In this document: positions 11,004-20,227 of the stretch, one piece after another
Layout: each line of letters starts with the position of its first letter
How positions within the stretch are numbered: position 1 is the first letter of the stretch
From: Chloroflexota bacterium
GTDB lineage: Bacteria; Chloroflexota; Anaerolineae; Aggregatilineales; Phototrophicaceae
Assembly (NCBI GenBank): GCA_011523735.1
Contig: WTGB01000128.1
Coordinates: forward strand, 124,001-188,000
DNA: 64,000 bases
Direction of reading: 5' to 3'
Notes under the pieces: model-generated
What the model was told of the DNA's origin: nothing
Databases searched by the model: none
What the model saw: the letters and a program-made list of their open reading frames with translations, nothing else
Position numbers and translations under genes: made by a program

Positions 11004-13085
11004 ATGACTAGCTTGGACGACGTCCGCAGACAATTCCGCGCAGCAACGATACTGATCCTGATTATTTTGCCAATCGGCATCGCCGGTTACATGATTATCG
11101 AACAGCGAACGCTGTTTGATGCCTTCTACATGACTATCATTACGCTAACGACAATTGGCTACGGCGACTTCGTACCAGCCTCAGTGATGGGACGGTTGTT
11201 TACACTGTTGCTGGTCTTTGCCGGTTTGGGCGCCCTGGCGTTTTTTCTGTCTTCTTCATTTGCCCTGCTCTTCAGCGCGGAGGCGATGGCCCGGCGCCGA
11301 AAATTCCGCATAAGGCAAAAGATCAAAAAGCTGAACAGCCATTACATCATTTGTGGGACGGGCGAAATGGTCGACAAGACCATTGGTTACGTTTTGCATG
11401 GGGCGGAGATCCGTCGCATGCGACACCGGGAGGCGATTCTCCGGCCGGTGGACGGGCTATTGAACCGGCTGCTCGGAAAACCGGAACGGGGCCGCTTCAA
11501 TAAACTGCGCAAACTGCTGCGGCAAATCTGCGTTTTCTATCACGACAACTTCGTCGAGCATTTGACGCTCCTGGACGTGCTCGTGGTCGTCACCGAAGAT
11601 CTGGATTATGCCGAAAGATTGCGGAGCGCCGGCATACTGGTTGTTGATGGCGATCCTACGGATGACGACACCTTGCTCGGAGCCGGCATCGCGCGAGCCA
11701 AAGCCATCATGGTCATGCTGAATCAAGATACGGAGGGCTTACTGACTGTTTTGACGGCACGAAACCTCAATCCGCGGCTGTACGTGACGGCGGCGGCTGT
11801 CGAAGAGGAGCTGAAGGTGAAGATGATCAAGTCCGGCGCCAACATCGTGCTAGCGCCGTATGAAGTGTCGTCGCAATTCCTAAACAGCGCTACGCTGCGC
11901 CCGGCCGTGAATGATTACTTCAACAGTATTTTATTTGACCAGGAAACGCACCATCAGATCACGCAATTGGAGCTCGAAGATGACTCGCCCTGGATCGGCA
12001 AGCGCATCAGCGATTTAAACCTGCGCGCTGGATATGATGCTGGCCTTATTGGCATTCGGTTGGAAACGGGCGATTTTGTGCATGCGCCTGGTGGAAGCCG
12101 CATTCTCGCCGAAGATGAAATCCTGCTAGTTGTCGCACCCGGGCAGATGATCCCAAAGCTGCAAGGCGAGTGCAGACCATCCGGGCGGAATGAGATGCGC
12201 TTCGCCACCTTCCAGCGTTTGGTGCAAGCGCGTGAGATCAAGCGCCTAGGCACGACAATGAGCTTAGCCGAATGTGAAGCCAAGATACGGGACATGCAAA
12301 AGCACTTTGTTATCTGTGGCGACGACCACATCATTCGGAGCGCTGTGCGCTTTCTGGATCCCTCGCGTCCCTTCGTATTGCTCACTAGCGACGAGACGCT
12401 GGCGCAGCGGTGGATTCAGCGGGGATTCAAAGTGATTCACGGCAATCCAACGCAGGAAGACGTCTTGAAGAAGGCCGGGGTCGAGCGGGCGCAGGCGCTG
12501 ATGATCTCGGTCCATGACAAAGCGAAAGCCGTGCTCACCGTACTTTCGGCACGGAGCATCAGCAAGTCCTTGTTGATCTCGGTCACGGCCAAGACTGATG
12601 ACATGATAGACAAACTAAAACGCTCAGGCGCGGATCGCGTCGTCAGTCCCTTTCACGTTGCCGCGCAATTCGTATTGCTTTCAACAACGCGACCAGAGAT
12701 TGCGGACTTTTTGCAGCATGTACTCTACAACGAGATAACTGGTTTGGAGACGGCCGAGTTTTATATGGAAGACGATTCGCCCTGGATCGGCCAGAGTATC
12801 CGTGATTTGGGACTTTCGATCCGTTATCGCGCTGGCGTTATCGGCATCCGCCATTCAAACAGCACCGATTTTCACTATGCGCCGTCGCCAGACTATATCA
12901 TCCAGCCGCATGAAGTTTTGATCGTTGTCACGCCGATGCAGTATTTCGATGAATTGCGGGCAAGAGCCACGGGGCACAAAGACAAGCGGCCAGCAACGTT
13001 GCGACTAAACGTCGACATTATGAGCAGCGGCACTTGGTCTCGTGATGTGATTCGTGAGTTGATTGCGCAACAGGAAGGCAGCTAG
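11004..13085 (+). CDS. Potassium channel with two tandem RCK (TrkA-N/TrkA-C) modules
   Basis: A 693-residue channel subunit: two transmembrane helices (about 13-33 and 62-90) flank a pore loop with the K+ selectivity filter TTIGYGD (49-55). The cytoplasmic part has two full RCK units. RCK1 begins at YIICGTGE (about 114) and ends in a TrkA-C domain (DDSPWIGKRISDLNL); RCK2 begins at FVICGDDH (about 432) and ends in a second TrkA-C (DDSPWIGQSIRDLGL). RCK1 carries an insertion of about 60 basic residues between its first and second strands. Tandem RCKs in one chain are known from BK channels and GsuK; most bacterial channels such as MthK have one. The ligand (Ca2+, NAD(H), nucleotide) cannot be told. 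Confidence 0.9.
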   Translation: MTSLDDVRRQFRAATILILIILPIGIAGYMIIEQRTLFDAFYMTIITLTTIGYGDFVPASVMGRLFTLLLVFAGLGALAFFLSSSFALLFSAEAMARRRKFRIRQKIKKLNSHYIICGTGEMVDKTIGYVLHGAEIRRMRHREAILRPVDGLLNRLLGKPERGRFNKLRKLLRQICVFYHDNFVEHLTLLDVLVVVTEDLDYAERLRSAGILVVDGDPTDDDTLLGAGIARAKAIMVMLNQDTEGLLTVLTARNLNPRLYVTAAAVEEELKVKMIKSGANIVLAPYEVSSQFLNSATLRPAVNDYFNSILFDQETHHQITQLELEDDSPWIGKRISDLNLRAGYDAGLIGIRLETGDFVHAPGGSRILAEDEILLVVAPGQMIPKLQGECRPSGRNEMRFATFQRLVQAREIKRLGTTMSLAECEAKIRDMQKHFVICGDDHIIRSAVRFLDPSRPFVLLTSDETLAQRWIQRGFKVIHGNPTQEDVLKKAGVERAQALMISVHDKAKAVLTVLSARSISKSLLISVTAKTDDMIDKLKRSGADRVVSPFHVAAQFVLLSTTRPEIADFLQHVLYNEITGLETAEFYMEDDSPWIGQSIRDLGLSIRYRAGVIGIRHSNSTDFHYAPSPDYIIQPHEVLIVVTPMQYFDELRARATGHKDKRPATLRLNVDIMSSGTWSRDVIRELIAQQEGS

Positions 13086-14443
13086 GGTCCGTGATCCTTT
13101 ACGCCGGCGGGCCAACGCCTATGGTTTTGCTCGTTTGCCACATCGCCATCCTGGAATATGCCATTGGCGTCCACATTCAGGTATGTAACATGAGTCTCAA
13201 AGTGGCTGATGATCTCGCGAAGATCACAGTGGCGCGTTAACTTTAGCATTTCAGCCCAATACTTCCGCGCGATCAAGATAGGCTGGCTGCACTGAGACCG
13301 TAATCGCGGGACAATAAAGTCGCCGTCGCCGCGCGCATATGTCGATAAGATTTGATAGATCAGTTTCGACTGGATCCGAGTCTGCTGGCAGGGCAGCATG
13401 AGCACCGCAGCCACGTGCGCGGGCAACGAGCCCAGACCAGTTTTCAACGAGGATACAAGCCCCCCAGACTTCCAGGCACGATTTTGAACTGTCTTGACGC
13501 CCAAATGCTTTACCGCCTTTCGCACATCGCGCGTGCCTTTGCCGGTAACCAAGCGGATGTGATCAATGCGGGAGCGCATCAGTTGCTCGGTGACATTCGC
13601 CAGCGCGCAGCCGCCACCATCAGCGGTTTGCAGGAGGGCGTCAAGGTTGCGACAGGAGGCGTCACCTGCCGCCAGGACCAGCGCGCCGACCGACCGCTGC
13701 AATTCGAAAACCGGCTCCGCGCCCCGCACTGAGCCGAGCGCCACAGCGCTAATGCGCTCGCTCTGCAGGCTCAAGCGCGCGATCATGCGAGCCCGGCCGC
13801 GGACGTAACCGCGTTCCGGCGTTTGATTAAGGAAGATCAAAACTCTCGCTTCTTGTGGGACGCCGCGCAAACCCAAGTCTTCATCACGCAGGACTTGCGC
13901 CAGCCAGGGAGACTTGACCGGGCTGTTCTCGACAAAGCCATATTTTTCGATCATCGCTCGCGGATTGTAGATATGATCGTTATCCAGCGGCTTGCCCAAG
14001 GCATTGAGGGATGCCACTGCAATCACCAATGATGTCTCCGGCGGAATCCGCGGTTCCCCCGCCAAGGGCGCCTTGAAAGGCAAACCACGCGCGTTATCAG
14101 CTTCTACCAATAAAATATCGGAATCAACGCTATCCAGCATTTGCCGCGTCCATTCAGGCGCCGGTCCGTATACGTTTCCCCCGCTGATCTCGTCGTGCAA
14201 CAAGACGAATTGCTTTTCGCTGAGAGCTTGCGAAATCGCGCGGGCACTGGCATCAGCGGGCAAAGCATAGGGAAAGAGCGCCAACTGATCCTTGGCGAGT
14301 TGCGTTGTAGTAGTCGCTAAAACCCGCCAGCCCGCTTCGGCGAGTTCATAACCCAAACTGACCATGAGCGACGTCTTGCCGCCGGCGCCGACGAAAGCGA
14401 CGACATCGCCGGGCACCAGATCGAAGGCTTGGGCAAATCTCAT
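13082..14443 (-). CDS. yqeC: YqeC-like molybdenum hydroxylase accessory protein fused to a degenerate MocA-like domain
   Basis: The N-terminal half (about residues 1-235) is YqeC: P-loop-like VAFVGAGGKTSLM, LATTTTQLA, DILLVEADNARGLPFKAP. This family is linked to selenium-dependent molybdenum hydroxylases. The C-terminal half resembles MocA/MobA nucleotidyltransferases (GALVLAAG, NRAWKSGGLVSSLKTGL, QPILIARKYW). However, the usual LAAGxSxRMGxxK signature is lost after LAAG, and the position of the conserved DQP reads CQQ, so this domain may be catalytically dead. It follows the Mo subunit gene on the same strand and probably serves that enzyme. Its stop codon shares the bases CTAG with the stop of the convergent channel gene. 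Confidence 0.8.
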   Translation of the reverse strand: MRFAQAFDLVPGDVVAFVGAGGKTSLMVSLGYELAEAGWRVLATTTTQLAKDQLALFPYALPADASARAISQALSEKQFVLLHDEISGGNVYGPAPEWTRQMLDSVDSDILLVEADNARGLPFKAPLAGEPRIPPETSLVIAVASLNALGKPLDNDHIYNPRAMIEKYGFVENSPVKSPWLAQVLRDEDLGLRGVPQEARVLIFLNQTPERGYVRGRARMIARLSLQSERISAVALGSVRGAEPVFELQRSVGALVLAAGDASCRNLDALLQTADGGGCALANVTEQLMRSRIDHIRLVTGKGTRDVRKAVKHLGVKTVQNRAWKSGGLVSSLKTGLGSLPAHVAAVLMLPCQQTRIQSKLIYQILSTYARGDGDFIVPRLRSQCSQPILIARKYWAEMLKLTRHCDLREIISHFETHVTYLNVDANGIFQDGDVANEQNHRRWPAGVKDHGP

Positions 14444-14728
14444 CGCTACTCCGTCAGTCAGGCAAGCCGCGTCCCGTCAAAATGCCGAGCAGCGGCAACT
14501 AAAAACTGAATCCGTCCCAATGATAACACGAAAGCGCCGGGGCGCGCTTGTGGCTTGTTCAGCATTCAAGCACAGCGCTGTCTTTTCCGCCTCATTCCCG
14601 GTCCTTCCGCCATCTTCAGTAGCGCATAAGTCTTGTAGACACTCGCTAGGCCGCCGGTGCGCCGGCCTTTTCAACCCAGAAAGATATTTGCCAGGAGCAG
14701 CGAATTGAATTCAGACTGGGCGATATAG
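14444..14728. other. Intergenic gap between the Mo-hydroxylase gene and yqeC
   Basis: These 285 bases hold no convincing gene; short open frames here lack ribosome sites and recognisable motifs. A GC-rich hairpin GCCGG-TGCG-CCGGC followed by CTTTTC lies at about 14653-14671, but in plus-strand orientation, where no gene ends. A promoter for yqeC may lie here, but I see no good -35/-10 pair. Confidence 0.4.
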
Positions 14729-16954
14729 TCAGACAGCGCCGATGCCGCGCCGGCGCAAGGCTTTAACGACCTTCTGAGGGGTAAAGGGTTGGGAATCGAC
14801 CCAGACGCCAGTAGCGTCGCAGATAGCAGCAGCGATAGCTGGCGCCAGAGGAAGGAATGGCATCTCCGCCATGCCGCGAACACCCCAAGGACCGATGGGG
14901 TCGGGATTTTCCAGCACGACCGATTTTATTCGCGGCGGCACATCCAAGGAGGTCGGAATCAGATAGGTCGACAGATAGGGGTTGAGGATCTTGCCTTCGC
15001 GCGAAACGAGGTACTCCATCAGGGCATAGCCTTGAGCCTGAACGATGGCGCCTTCGATTTGCCCCTCCAGTTGCTGCGGATTGATGACCTTGCCCACATC
15101 GTTGGCGCAAACGACATCAAGCAAATGCACCTGGCCCGTTTCGATATCGACCTCCACTTCGACAGCTTCCGCCACGTAACCATATGCGAAGTTGGGATCA
15201 GCTTTGCCAGTATCTGGGTCGAAGCCAGTGGTCGGGGGCGGATGATACATGAATTCGCCCTTGGCGGGCCGCTCTTCGTCCCGCCATTTGCGCAAGGCAA
15301 TTTCAGCGGCGCCGCGGATAGCATTCCCGGACATGAATGACAGACGCGAGGCGGAAGCGCTGCCTGATGAGCCGGATGTGGCGGTATCAGAAGCGACGAT
15401 CCGCACCTTGTCAAATGGAACACCGACGGCATCGGCCGCCATCTGAGACAGAGCGGTATGCGCCCCCTGCCCCACATCGGCGCCGGCCTGATAAAGAATG
15501 ACCGTCTCGATCTCCGTGCTGCCCTGCAATTCGATGCCAGCCCAGCAATGTTCCGGGAAGCCGAAGCTGAAACCGACATTCTTGAAGCCACCGGCAAGGC
15601 CACGACCGCGCCGCTTGCTCTTGTCGGTCGGTTGAGTTGGTTTTTGCAGCTTCCAACCAGCGATCGTTTCACGCCACCAAGACTCGCGTCCACAGGCTTC
15701 GAACACCTGGGGCATAGTCACGCCTGCGGGAAAGGGCGTATCTACCGCGCCGATGCTGCCTTCGCGGATGCTGTTGATCAAGCGGATTTCAAGCGGATCC
15801 ATATCCAAGACGGCCGCAAGGCGGTTCATCTGACCTTCGGCGGCCAGCAAAGCCTGGGGGGCGCCAAAGCCGCGAAAGGCGCCAGAGGGGATATTGTTGG
15901 TGTATACGGTGTAGGTATCAATGTGGATGTTGGGGATTTCGTAGGGTCCGCTAACAGTAAGATGGGCGTTGCCCAGCACCTTGTTCGAGGTGTAGTTATA
16001 GGCGCCGGCATCGCCGATGACCTCGGCATGGACGGCAGTAAGCTTGCCGGCCCGGGTCGCCCCCCATTTGGCGTGAACTTTGATAGGATGGCGCTTGTGA
16101 TGATAGAGGATGGATTCCTCGCGATTCCATTGGATTTTGACTGGCTGCCGTAGTTTCCAGCTGGCCAGCGCCAGGATGATCTGCACGGACATATCCTCGC
16201 GACCGCCAAAGGCGCCACCGATGGCCGGGTAAATCACGCGCACCTCTTCCGGCGGCAAGTTCAGCGCGTGATAGATTTGTTCCTGGTCTTCGTGGGTCCA
16301 TTGGCCAGCCACGACTACGGTAACGCGGTTCTCGTCGTCGATGTAAGCGAGACCAGCTTCGGGCTGGAGATAGGCATGTTCTTGCCAGGTCGTTTCGTAT
16401 TCGCCTTCGACGACGACATCGGCCGCTTCCCAGCCAGCGTCCATGTCGCCCTTGCGTATGCGGTATTGCGTTACCAGATTGCGCGGATATTCGGGATGCA
16501 ATTGCGGCGCCGACTTTCTCATCGCGTCTTCGGGGTCAAACACTGTGGGCAGATCTTCGTATTCCACCTGGATCAAATCAAGCGCCTGCTTGGCGATGGC
16601 GTCCGATTCAGCGACGACAGTGGCGACCATATCCATATAGCAGCGCACGACCTCCGTCCCGGCTTTGCCCCCGCCGGGACCGCAAAGTACCGGCTGATCT
16701 TTTATCACCAAACCATACTCGTTGACAGGGACATCGAAACTCGTGAAGACACGGATGACGCCTGGCAGTGCTTCGGCTGCGCCTCCGTCGACGCGGATCA
16801 CGCGGGCATGGGCACGCTCACTGAATTTAATGCGCATCCATAGCTGACCTTCAATGTCAATATCGCCGGGATAACGCGTTTCGCCGGTGACCTTGCCCAA
16901 GGCATCAATGCGCTTGATCGATTCGCTGATGACCGCGGTCTTGTCATTTAGCAC
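14729..16954 (-). CDS. Xanthine dehydrogenase-family molybdenum-binding (large) subunit
   Basis: The molybdopterin-cofactor subunit of a molybdenum hydroxylase; it oxidises an aromatic heterocycle, probably a purine. It has the a/b-hammerhead N-terminal domain (RIDALGKVTGETRYPGD) and the two Mo-binding domains (GGAFGGREDMSVQ, GAFRGFGAPQA, QAGADVGQGAHTALSQMAA, and near the end GVRGMAEMP, where the catalytic Glu of the family sits). The frame is open from TTG 16999, but GTG 16954 is preceded by GAGGAAA and gives 741 residues. The FAD/2Fe-2S partner is encoded upstream, separated by one gene. With YqeC nearby, a selenium-dependent purine or xanthine hydroxylase is the best guess; substrate is not proven. 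Confidence 0.9.
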   Translation of the reverse strand: MLNDKTAVISESIKRIDALGKVTGETRYPGDIDIEGQLWMRIKFSERAHARVIRVDGGAAEALPGVIRVFTSFDVPVNEYGLVIKDQPVLCGPGGGKAGTEVVRCYMDMVATVVAESDAIAKQALDLIQVEYEDLPTVFDPEDAMRKSAPQLHPEYPRNLVTQYRIRKGDMDAGWEAADVVVEGEYETTWQEHAYLQPEAGLAYIDDENRVTVVVAGQWTHEDQEQIYHALNLPPEEVRVIYPAIGGAFGGREDMSVQIILALASWKLRQPVKIQWNREESILYHHKRHPIKVHAKWGATRAGKLTAVHAEVIGDAGAYNYTSNKVLGNAHLTVSGPYEIPNIHIDTYTVYTNNIPSGAFRGFGAPQALLAAEGQMNRLAAVLDMDPLEIRLINSIREGSIGAVDTPFPAGVTMPQVFEACGRESWWRETIAGWKLQKPTQPTDKSKRRGRGLAGGFKNVGFSFGFPEHCWAGIELQGSTEIETVILYQAGADVGQGAHTALSQMAADAVGVPFDKVRIVASDTATSGSSGSASASRLSFMSGNAIRGAAEIALRKWRDEERPAKGEFMYHPPPTTGFDPDTGKADPNFAYGYVAEAVEVEVDIETGQVHLLDVVCANDVGKVINPQQLEGQIEGAIVQAQGYALMEYLVSREGKILNPYLSTYLIPTSLDVPPRIKSVVLENPDPIGPWGVRGMAEMPFLPLAPAIAAAICDATGVWVDSQPFTPQKVVKALRRRGIGAV

Positions 16955-16995
16955 AGTCGTTTCCTCAGTTAGTGGCGTATCCGGATGGCGACAAG

Positions 16996-18750
16996 TCAAT
17001 ATGATGGAATCGCCTCAAATGTCGTCTCGATGAATTTTTCCGTTTCGTTATAAAAGATACGGCGCAAGATAGCGATGGCAGCGGCATAAGTCGGTTCCAC
17101 GCCACCGTAGCTCAAACTGCCCGCGCCCAGGTTCTGTCCCCGGTTCATTGGTTTATCCGACGCGTAATGCAAGAAGCCGATATCGAACCTTACCGAATGC
17201 AGGTCGACGATTTCGTTCACCGGATGCCGCTGCGGGCGGAAAGCCTCGTATATCGCCGAGAGGTAAGGCCCGCCTTCCATTTCAATATCTGTGTAGCCTT
17301 CCTTGTAAAACACGCTCATATAGTTCGGGTTTTGCAAAAAGGTGCCGAGTACGGTGACGGCTTTTTGATTGTCGAGGACGTTGCCATGCTCCATCCAGGA
17401 GCGAACATGTCGTGCCGTGAAGCAATTGCGAAAGAGGTAGGTATTCTGCGAATGCTCGTCGTGGATGACATTCGGGATCATCATATCGCCTATGCGCCCG
17501 TTAAGCGTGGCGGCTTTGCCCATGACATAGACGCCATCAAGCCGCCCAACCCCCTGTGATATCCGGCTGAGAAGCTCATAGGAGGCCATGCCCAGCGGAT
17601 AATCAATGTTGATGATAATGGCTTTGCTATGGCGCAAGGGCTCCAGGTCGTCGGCGCGGCCCAAGCGCGGATCAAACCATTGCGCTTCCAGCTTGCCCAG
17701 CTCTATGATCTGCGTTTCCATTTCAAAGCCATGCCGGCTGGGCACACGATGGATGCCAAGGCGATGTTCTTCTTTCTGCAGTATGCGCTTCGCCTGGCCG
17801 TCTTGCTCCGAAAGATATTGACGCAAGACAAAATACAGAAAATTATCGATGCTTTTGTGATAACTCTCTTTGAGATCTTCGTATTCGGTCAGCAGAGACT
17901 TTTCTTCAAATTGCTCGATATAGTTGACCAGGCTTTCTTCAAAGCGGCGGGCGAAACCAGCCAGCAAATTAATCAATGAATGTGTATTGCTGGAGACGAA
18001 ATAGACGGGCCGTTCCTGCAGGTCAATGTCAGCAAGCGCCATTTCTCCGCACAGTTCGTACCACCAGGAAGCGGTGGCGCGGCGGTAATCGGCGAGGGAG
18101 CCGGAGATCAAACGCAGGGTCATGCTCTTTCTCCGCCGCCCTATGCGGAGCAAGTTATTAACAAAATCGGAACCCCACAAGAGCTGCAAGCGTCGCAAAT
18201 CACTGAATGCCATACGCAAGCAAGTCGCCAGCTTGGCGAATTCCTCTTCCTGCAGATTACCCTTTTCGGAGTAGGGTTCCAGCAGAATACGCAAGTCTTC
18301 TGTTTGGAGCAGCCGGTGCAGCTTATTCCATTCGATCTGAAAGGCGGTCAACATAGGCACGAGATCGTCAATATCAGAGCGGCTGACGATGAAAACCGCC
18401 AGGGCGCTGTCGCCATTGAAATGGGTCCGGCGGCGGCGGCCCGGCGCAAAGACACGCTGCCAGGCGGCAATATTCTTGTAGCCAGCGGCGATGAAGGCGC
18501 GCTCCAACTGCCCGACCAAGACCTCTTCAACATCAATGATACAGCCCGGCAGGCGGAGAGCGCTGTACATCAAGGCGGAAGCATCCGGATCGGCCGCGTC
18601 CGCATGTTCATGCAAGGAAGAGGACATGGCCAGATGGCTCTCGACCAAGGTCTCGATTTTGATGCTATCACTGGAGCGCAGCAACGAATAATAGGTGCGC
18701 ATATAGAGTTCAATTTCTTCGCTGCCGGTTTTGGGAACGCGTCGGTCCAT
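16996..18750 (-). CDS. Uncharacterised protein with a C-terminal nucleoside-phosphorylase-like region
   Basis: No proven function. I chose ATG 18750, 8 bases after the preceding gene, giving 584 residues. The N-terminal two thirds are mostly helical with charged segments. The C-terminal third carries GVYVMGKAATLNGRIGDMM, FYKEGYTDIEMEGGPYLSA and LHYASDKP, which parallel the base-site Gly-rich, the (D/E)MEGAA-like and the SD motifs of nucleoside phosphorylases/nucleosidases. The protein also has PVYFVSSNTHSL midway, which recalls a conserved family I remember as DUF6909 (not verified). It sits between the two structural genes of the molybdenum hydroxylase, so it probably acts on the same purine pathway as an enzyme or a substrate-sensing partner. 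Confidence 0.65.
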   Translation of the reverse strand: MDRRVPKTGSEEIELYMRTYYSLLRSSDSIKIETLVESHLAMSSSLHEHADAADPDASALMYSALRLPGCIIDVEEVLVGQLERAFIAAGYKNIAAWQRVFAPGRRRRTHFNGDSALAVFIVSRSDIDDLVPMLTAFQIEWNKLHRLLQTEDLRILLEPYSEKGNLQEEEFAKLATCLRMAFSDLRRLQLLWGSDFVNNLLRIGRRRKSMTLRLISGSLADYRRATASWWYELCGEMALADIDLQERPVYFVSSNTHSLINLLAGFARRFEESLVNYIEQFEEKSLLTEYEDLKESYHKSIDNFLYFVLRQYLSEQDGQAKRILQKEEHRLGIHRVPSRHGFEMETQIIELGKLEAQWFDPRLGRADDLEPLRHSKAIIINIDYPLGMASYELLSRISQGVGRLDGVYVMGKAATLNGRIGDMMIPNVIHDEHSQNTYLFRNCFTARHVRSWMEHGNVLDNQKAVTVLGTFLQNPNYMSVFYKEGYTDIEMEGGPYLSAIYEAFRPQRHPVNEIVDLHSVRFDIGFLHYASDKPMNRGQNLGAGSLSYGGVEPTYAAAIAILRRIFYNETEKFIETTFEAIPSY

Positions 18751-18758
18751 AAGCCTCC

Positions 18759-20186
18759 TCAGTGTGCTCCCATTTTTACCTTGCTGGCCTGACGGAAGGC
18801 TTCCAGGATTTTGTAATAGCCGGTGCAGCGGCAGAGGTTCCCGCTGATGCTGTAATTGATCTGCTCGGTATCCGGTTCGGCGATTTCTTCCAGCAGCTTG
18901 GCGCCAGCCATCAAGAATCCCGGCGTACAGTAGCCACATTGAACCGCGGCTTCATCAATGAAGGCTTGTTGTATGGGATGCAGATGCGCGCCTTGTCGCA
19001 AGCCTTCGACCGTGACGATCTGGGCGCCGTGCGCTCGCGGGGCATGCACCATGCAAGACATAACCGCCACATCGTCCAGAAAGACGGTGCAAGCGCCACA
19101 TTCGCCCTCGGCACAGCCTTCCTTGGTGCCGGGCAAGCCGACATCATCGCGCAGCCAATGCAGCAGCGATTTCTGTTGTCCAGTGGCGATGCAAACGTCC
19201 TGGCCATTCACATGACTTTCAATCGGCGTATCGGGCGCGTGTACAACCTGTTGTGTGAGCCCGCGCTTAACGATGGCGCGATCTTCGCCCCAGAGCATCG
19301 GTGGGGCTGCCGGCAAGCCACTCTCTTGCTCAGCCGCCGCCAGTTGGCGCAGCGCGCGCAGGACCAGGATCTTGACCATTTCACTACGATACTCAGCACT
19401 GCCACGCACATCATTGATCGGCGTTGCCGTTCCGCTGGCGAGGCGCCCGGCCTCCGCCATCGTCTCGGCGGTCAGCTGTTTACCCAGCAAGTATTGTTCA
19501 GCGGCGGGAACGCGAATGATGGTCGGGGCGACGCTACCCAACGCAATGCGGACATCCGTAACTCTATCGTCATCGTCACGACGCAGAACTGCAGCCGCAT
19601 CAACAACAGAAATGGCTTGAGCGCGCCGGAGACCCAGCTTGAGAAAGACGCCACGCTCACCCTCGTTCAGAGCGGGAATACGAATCGCAAGCAGCAGTTC
19701 ATTCGGGCGCAGGACCGTCTGCCGGAAACCGCTGTAGAAATCCGCCAGCTTAAGCGTGCGTTCGCCGTCGACCGATGCCAAGGTCACCTCGGCATCCATG
19801 GCGACCAGCGGCGTGATCGTATCGTTGGCGGGCGATGCTGTAATCAGATTTCCGGCGATGGTGGCCCGGTTGCGAATCTGAGGCGCGCCAACCTCCCAGG
19901 AAGCTTGCGCCAGCGGTAGGGCGCTTTGACGGGCCAGATCGCTGCCGACAACATGATTGTGGGTCACGAGGGGGCCCAATACGATCTTGTCGTCTTCCAA
20001 GCGGATTTGATCCAGACCAGATACGCGGGTGATATCAATGAGTACCTGGAGTTGAGGATGCTGGCCACGTTCCATCTCGATGATCAGGTCGGTGCCGCCG
20101 GCGACGATTCTTGCCGCCTCTCCATGCTCATTCAAAAGCGCGAGCGCCTCTTCGATGTTGCTTACGCTGTGATATGCTCGCCACAT
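18759..20186 (-). CDS. Molybdenum hydroxylase FAD-binding subunit fused to 2Fe-2S subunit
   Basis: The electron-transfer half of the xanthine dehydrogenase-type enzyme in one 475-residue chain. Residues 1 to about 290 are the FAD domain (VAGGTDLIIE, TIAGNLITASPANDT, then the CO-dehydrogenase flavoprotein C-terminal part). Residues from about 320 are the ferredoxin subunit, with the plant-type cluster ligands in GCAEGECGACTVF and the second cluster in QCGYCTPGF and GNLCRCTGY. The order FAD then Fe-S in one chain is unlike the separate subunits of E. coli XdhABC and unlike eukaryotic XDH, where Fe-S comes first. GGAGG lies upstream of the ATG. It is followed by the nucleosidase-like gene and the Mo subunit. 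Confidence 0.93.
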   Translation of the reverse strand: MWRAYHSVSNIEEALALLNEHGEAARIVAGGTDLIIEMERGQHPQLQVLIDITRVSGLDQIRLEDDKIVLGPLVTHNHVVGSDLARQSALPLAQASWEVGAPQIRNRATIAGNLITASPANDTITPLVAMDAEVTLASVDGERTLKLADFYSGFRQTVLRPNELLLAIRIPALNEGERGVFLKLGLRRAQAISVVDAAAVLRRDDDDRVTDVRIALGSVAPTIIRVPAAEQYLLGKQLTAETMAEAGRLASGTATPINDVRGSAEYRSEMVKILVLRALRQLAAAEQESGLPAAPPMLWGEDRAIVKRGLTQQVVHAPDTPIESHVNGQDVCIATGQQKSLLHWLRDDVGLPGTKEGCAEGECGACTVFLDDVAVMSCMVHAPRAHGAQIVTVEGLRQGAHLHPIQQAFIDEAAVQCGYCTPGFLMAGAKLLEEIAEPDTEQINYSISGNLCRCTGYYKILEAFRQASKVKMGAH

Positions 20187-20227
20187 GCGGGCTCTGCCTC
20201 CAAATGCTTGGTCCTGGCCAGTTTCGA

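Noticed and set aside
14653-14671. Rho-independent terminator in plus orientation between the Mo subunit and yqeC
   Set aside because: Hairpin is only 5 bp with a short T-run, and no plus-strand gene ends there.
18751-18939. 63-residue N-terminal extension of the nucleosidase-like protein
   Set aside because: It overlaps the 2Fe-2S part of the preceding gene in another frame; the ATG at 18750 directly after that gene is the natural start.
18762-19919. 385-residue open frame on the plus strand
   Set aside because: Antisense to the FAD/2Fe-2S subunit gene, whose motifs are unambiguous; the frame has no motifs of its own.
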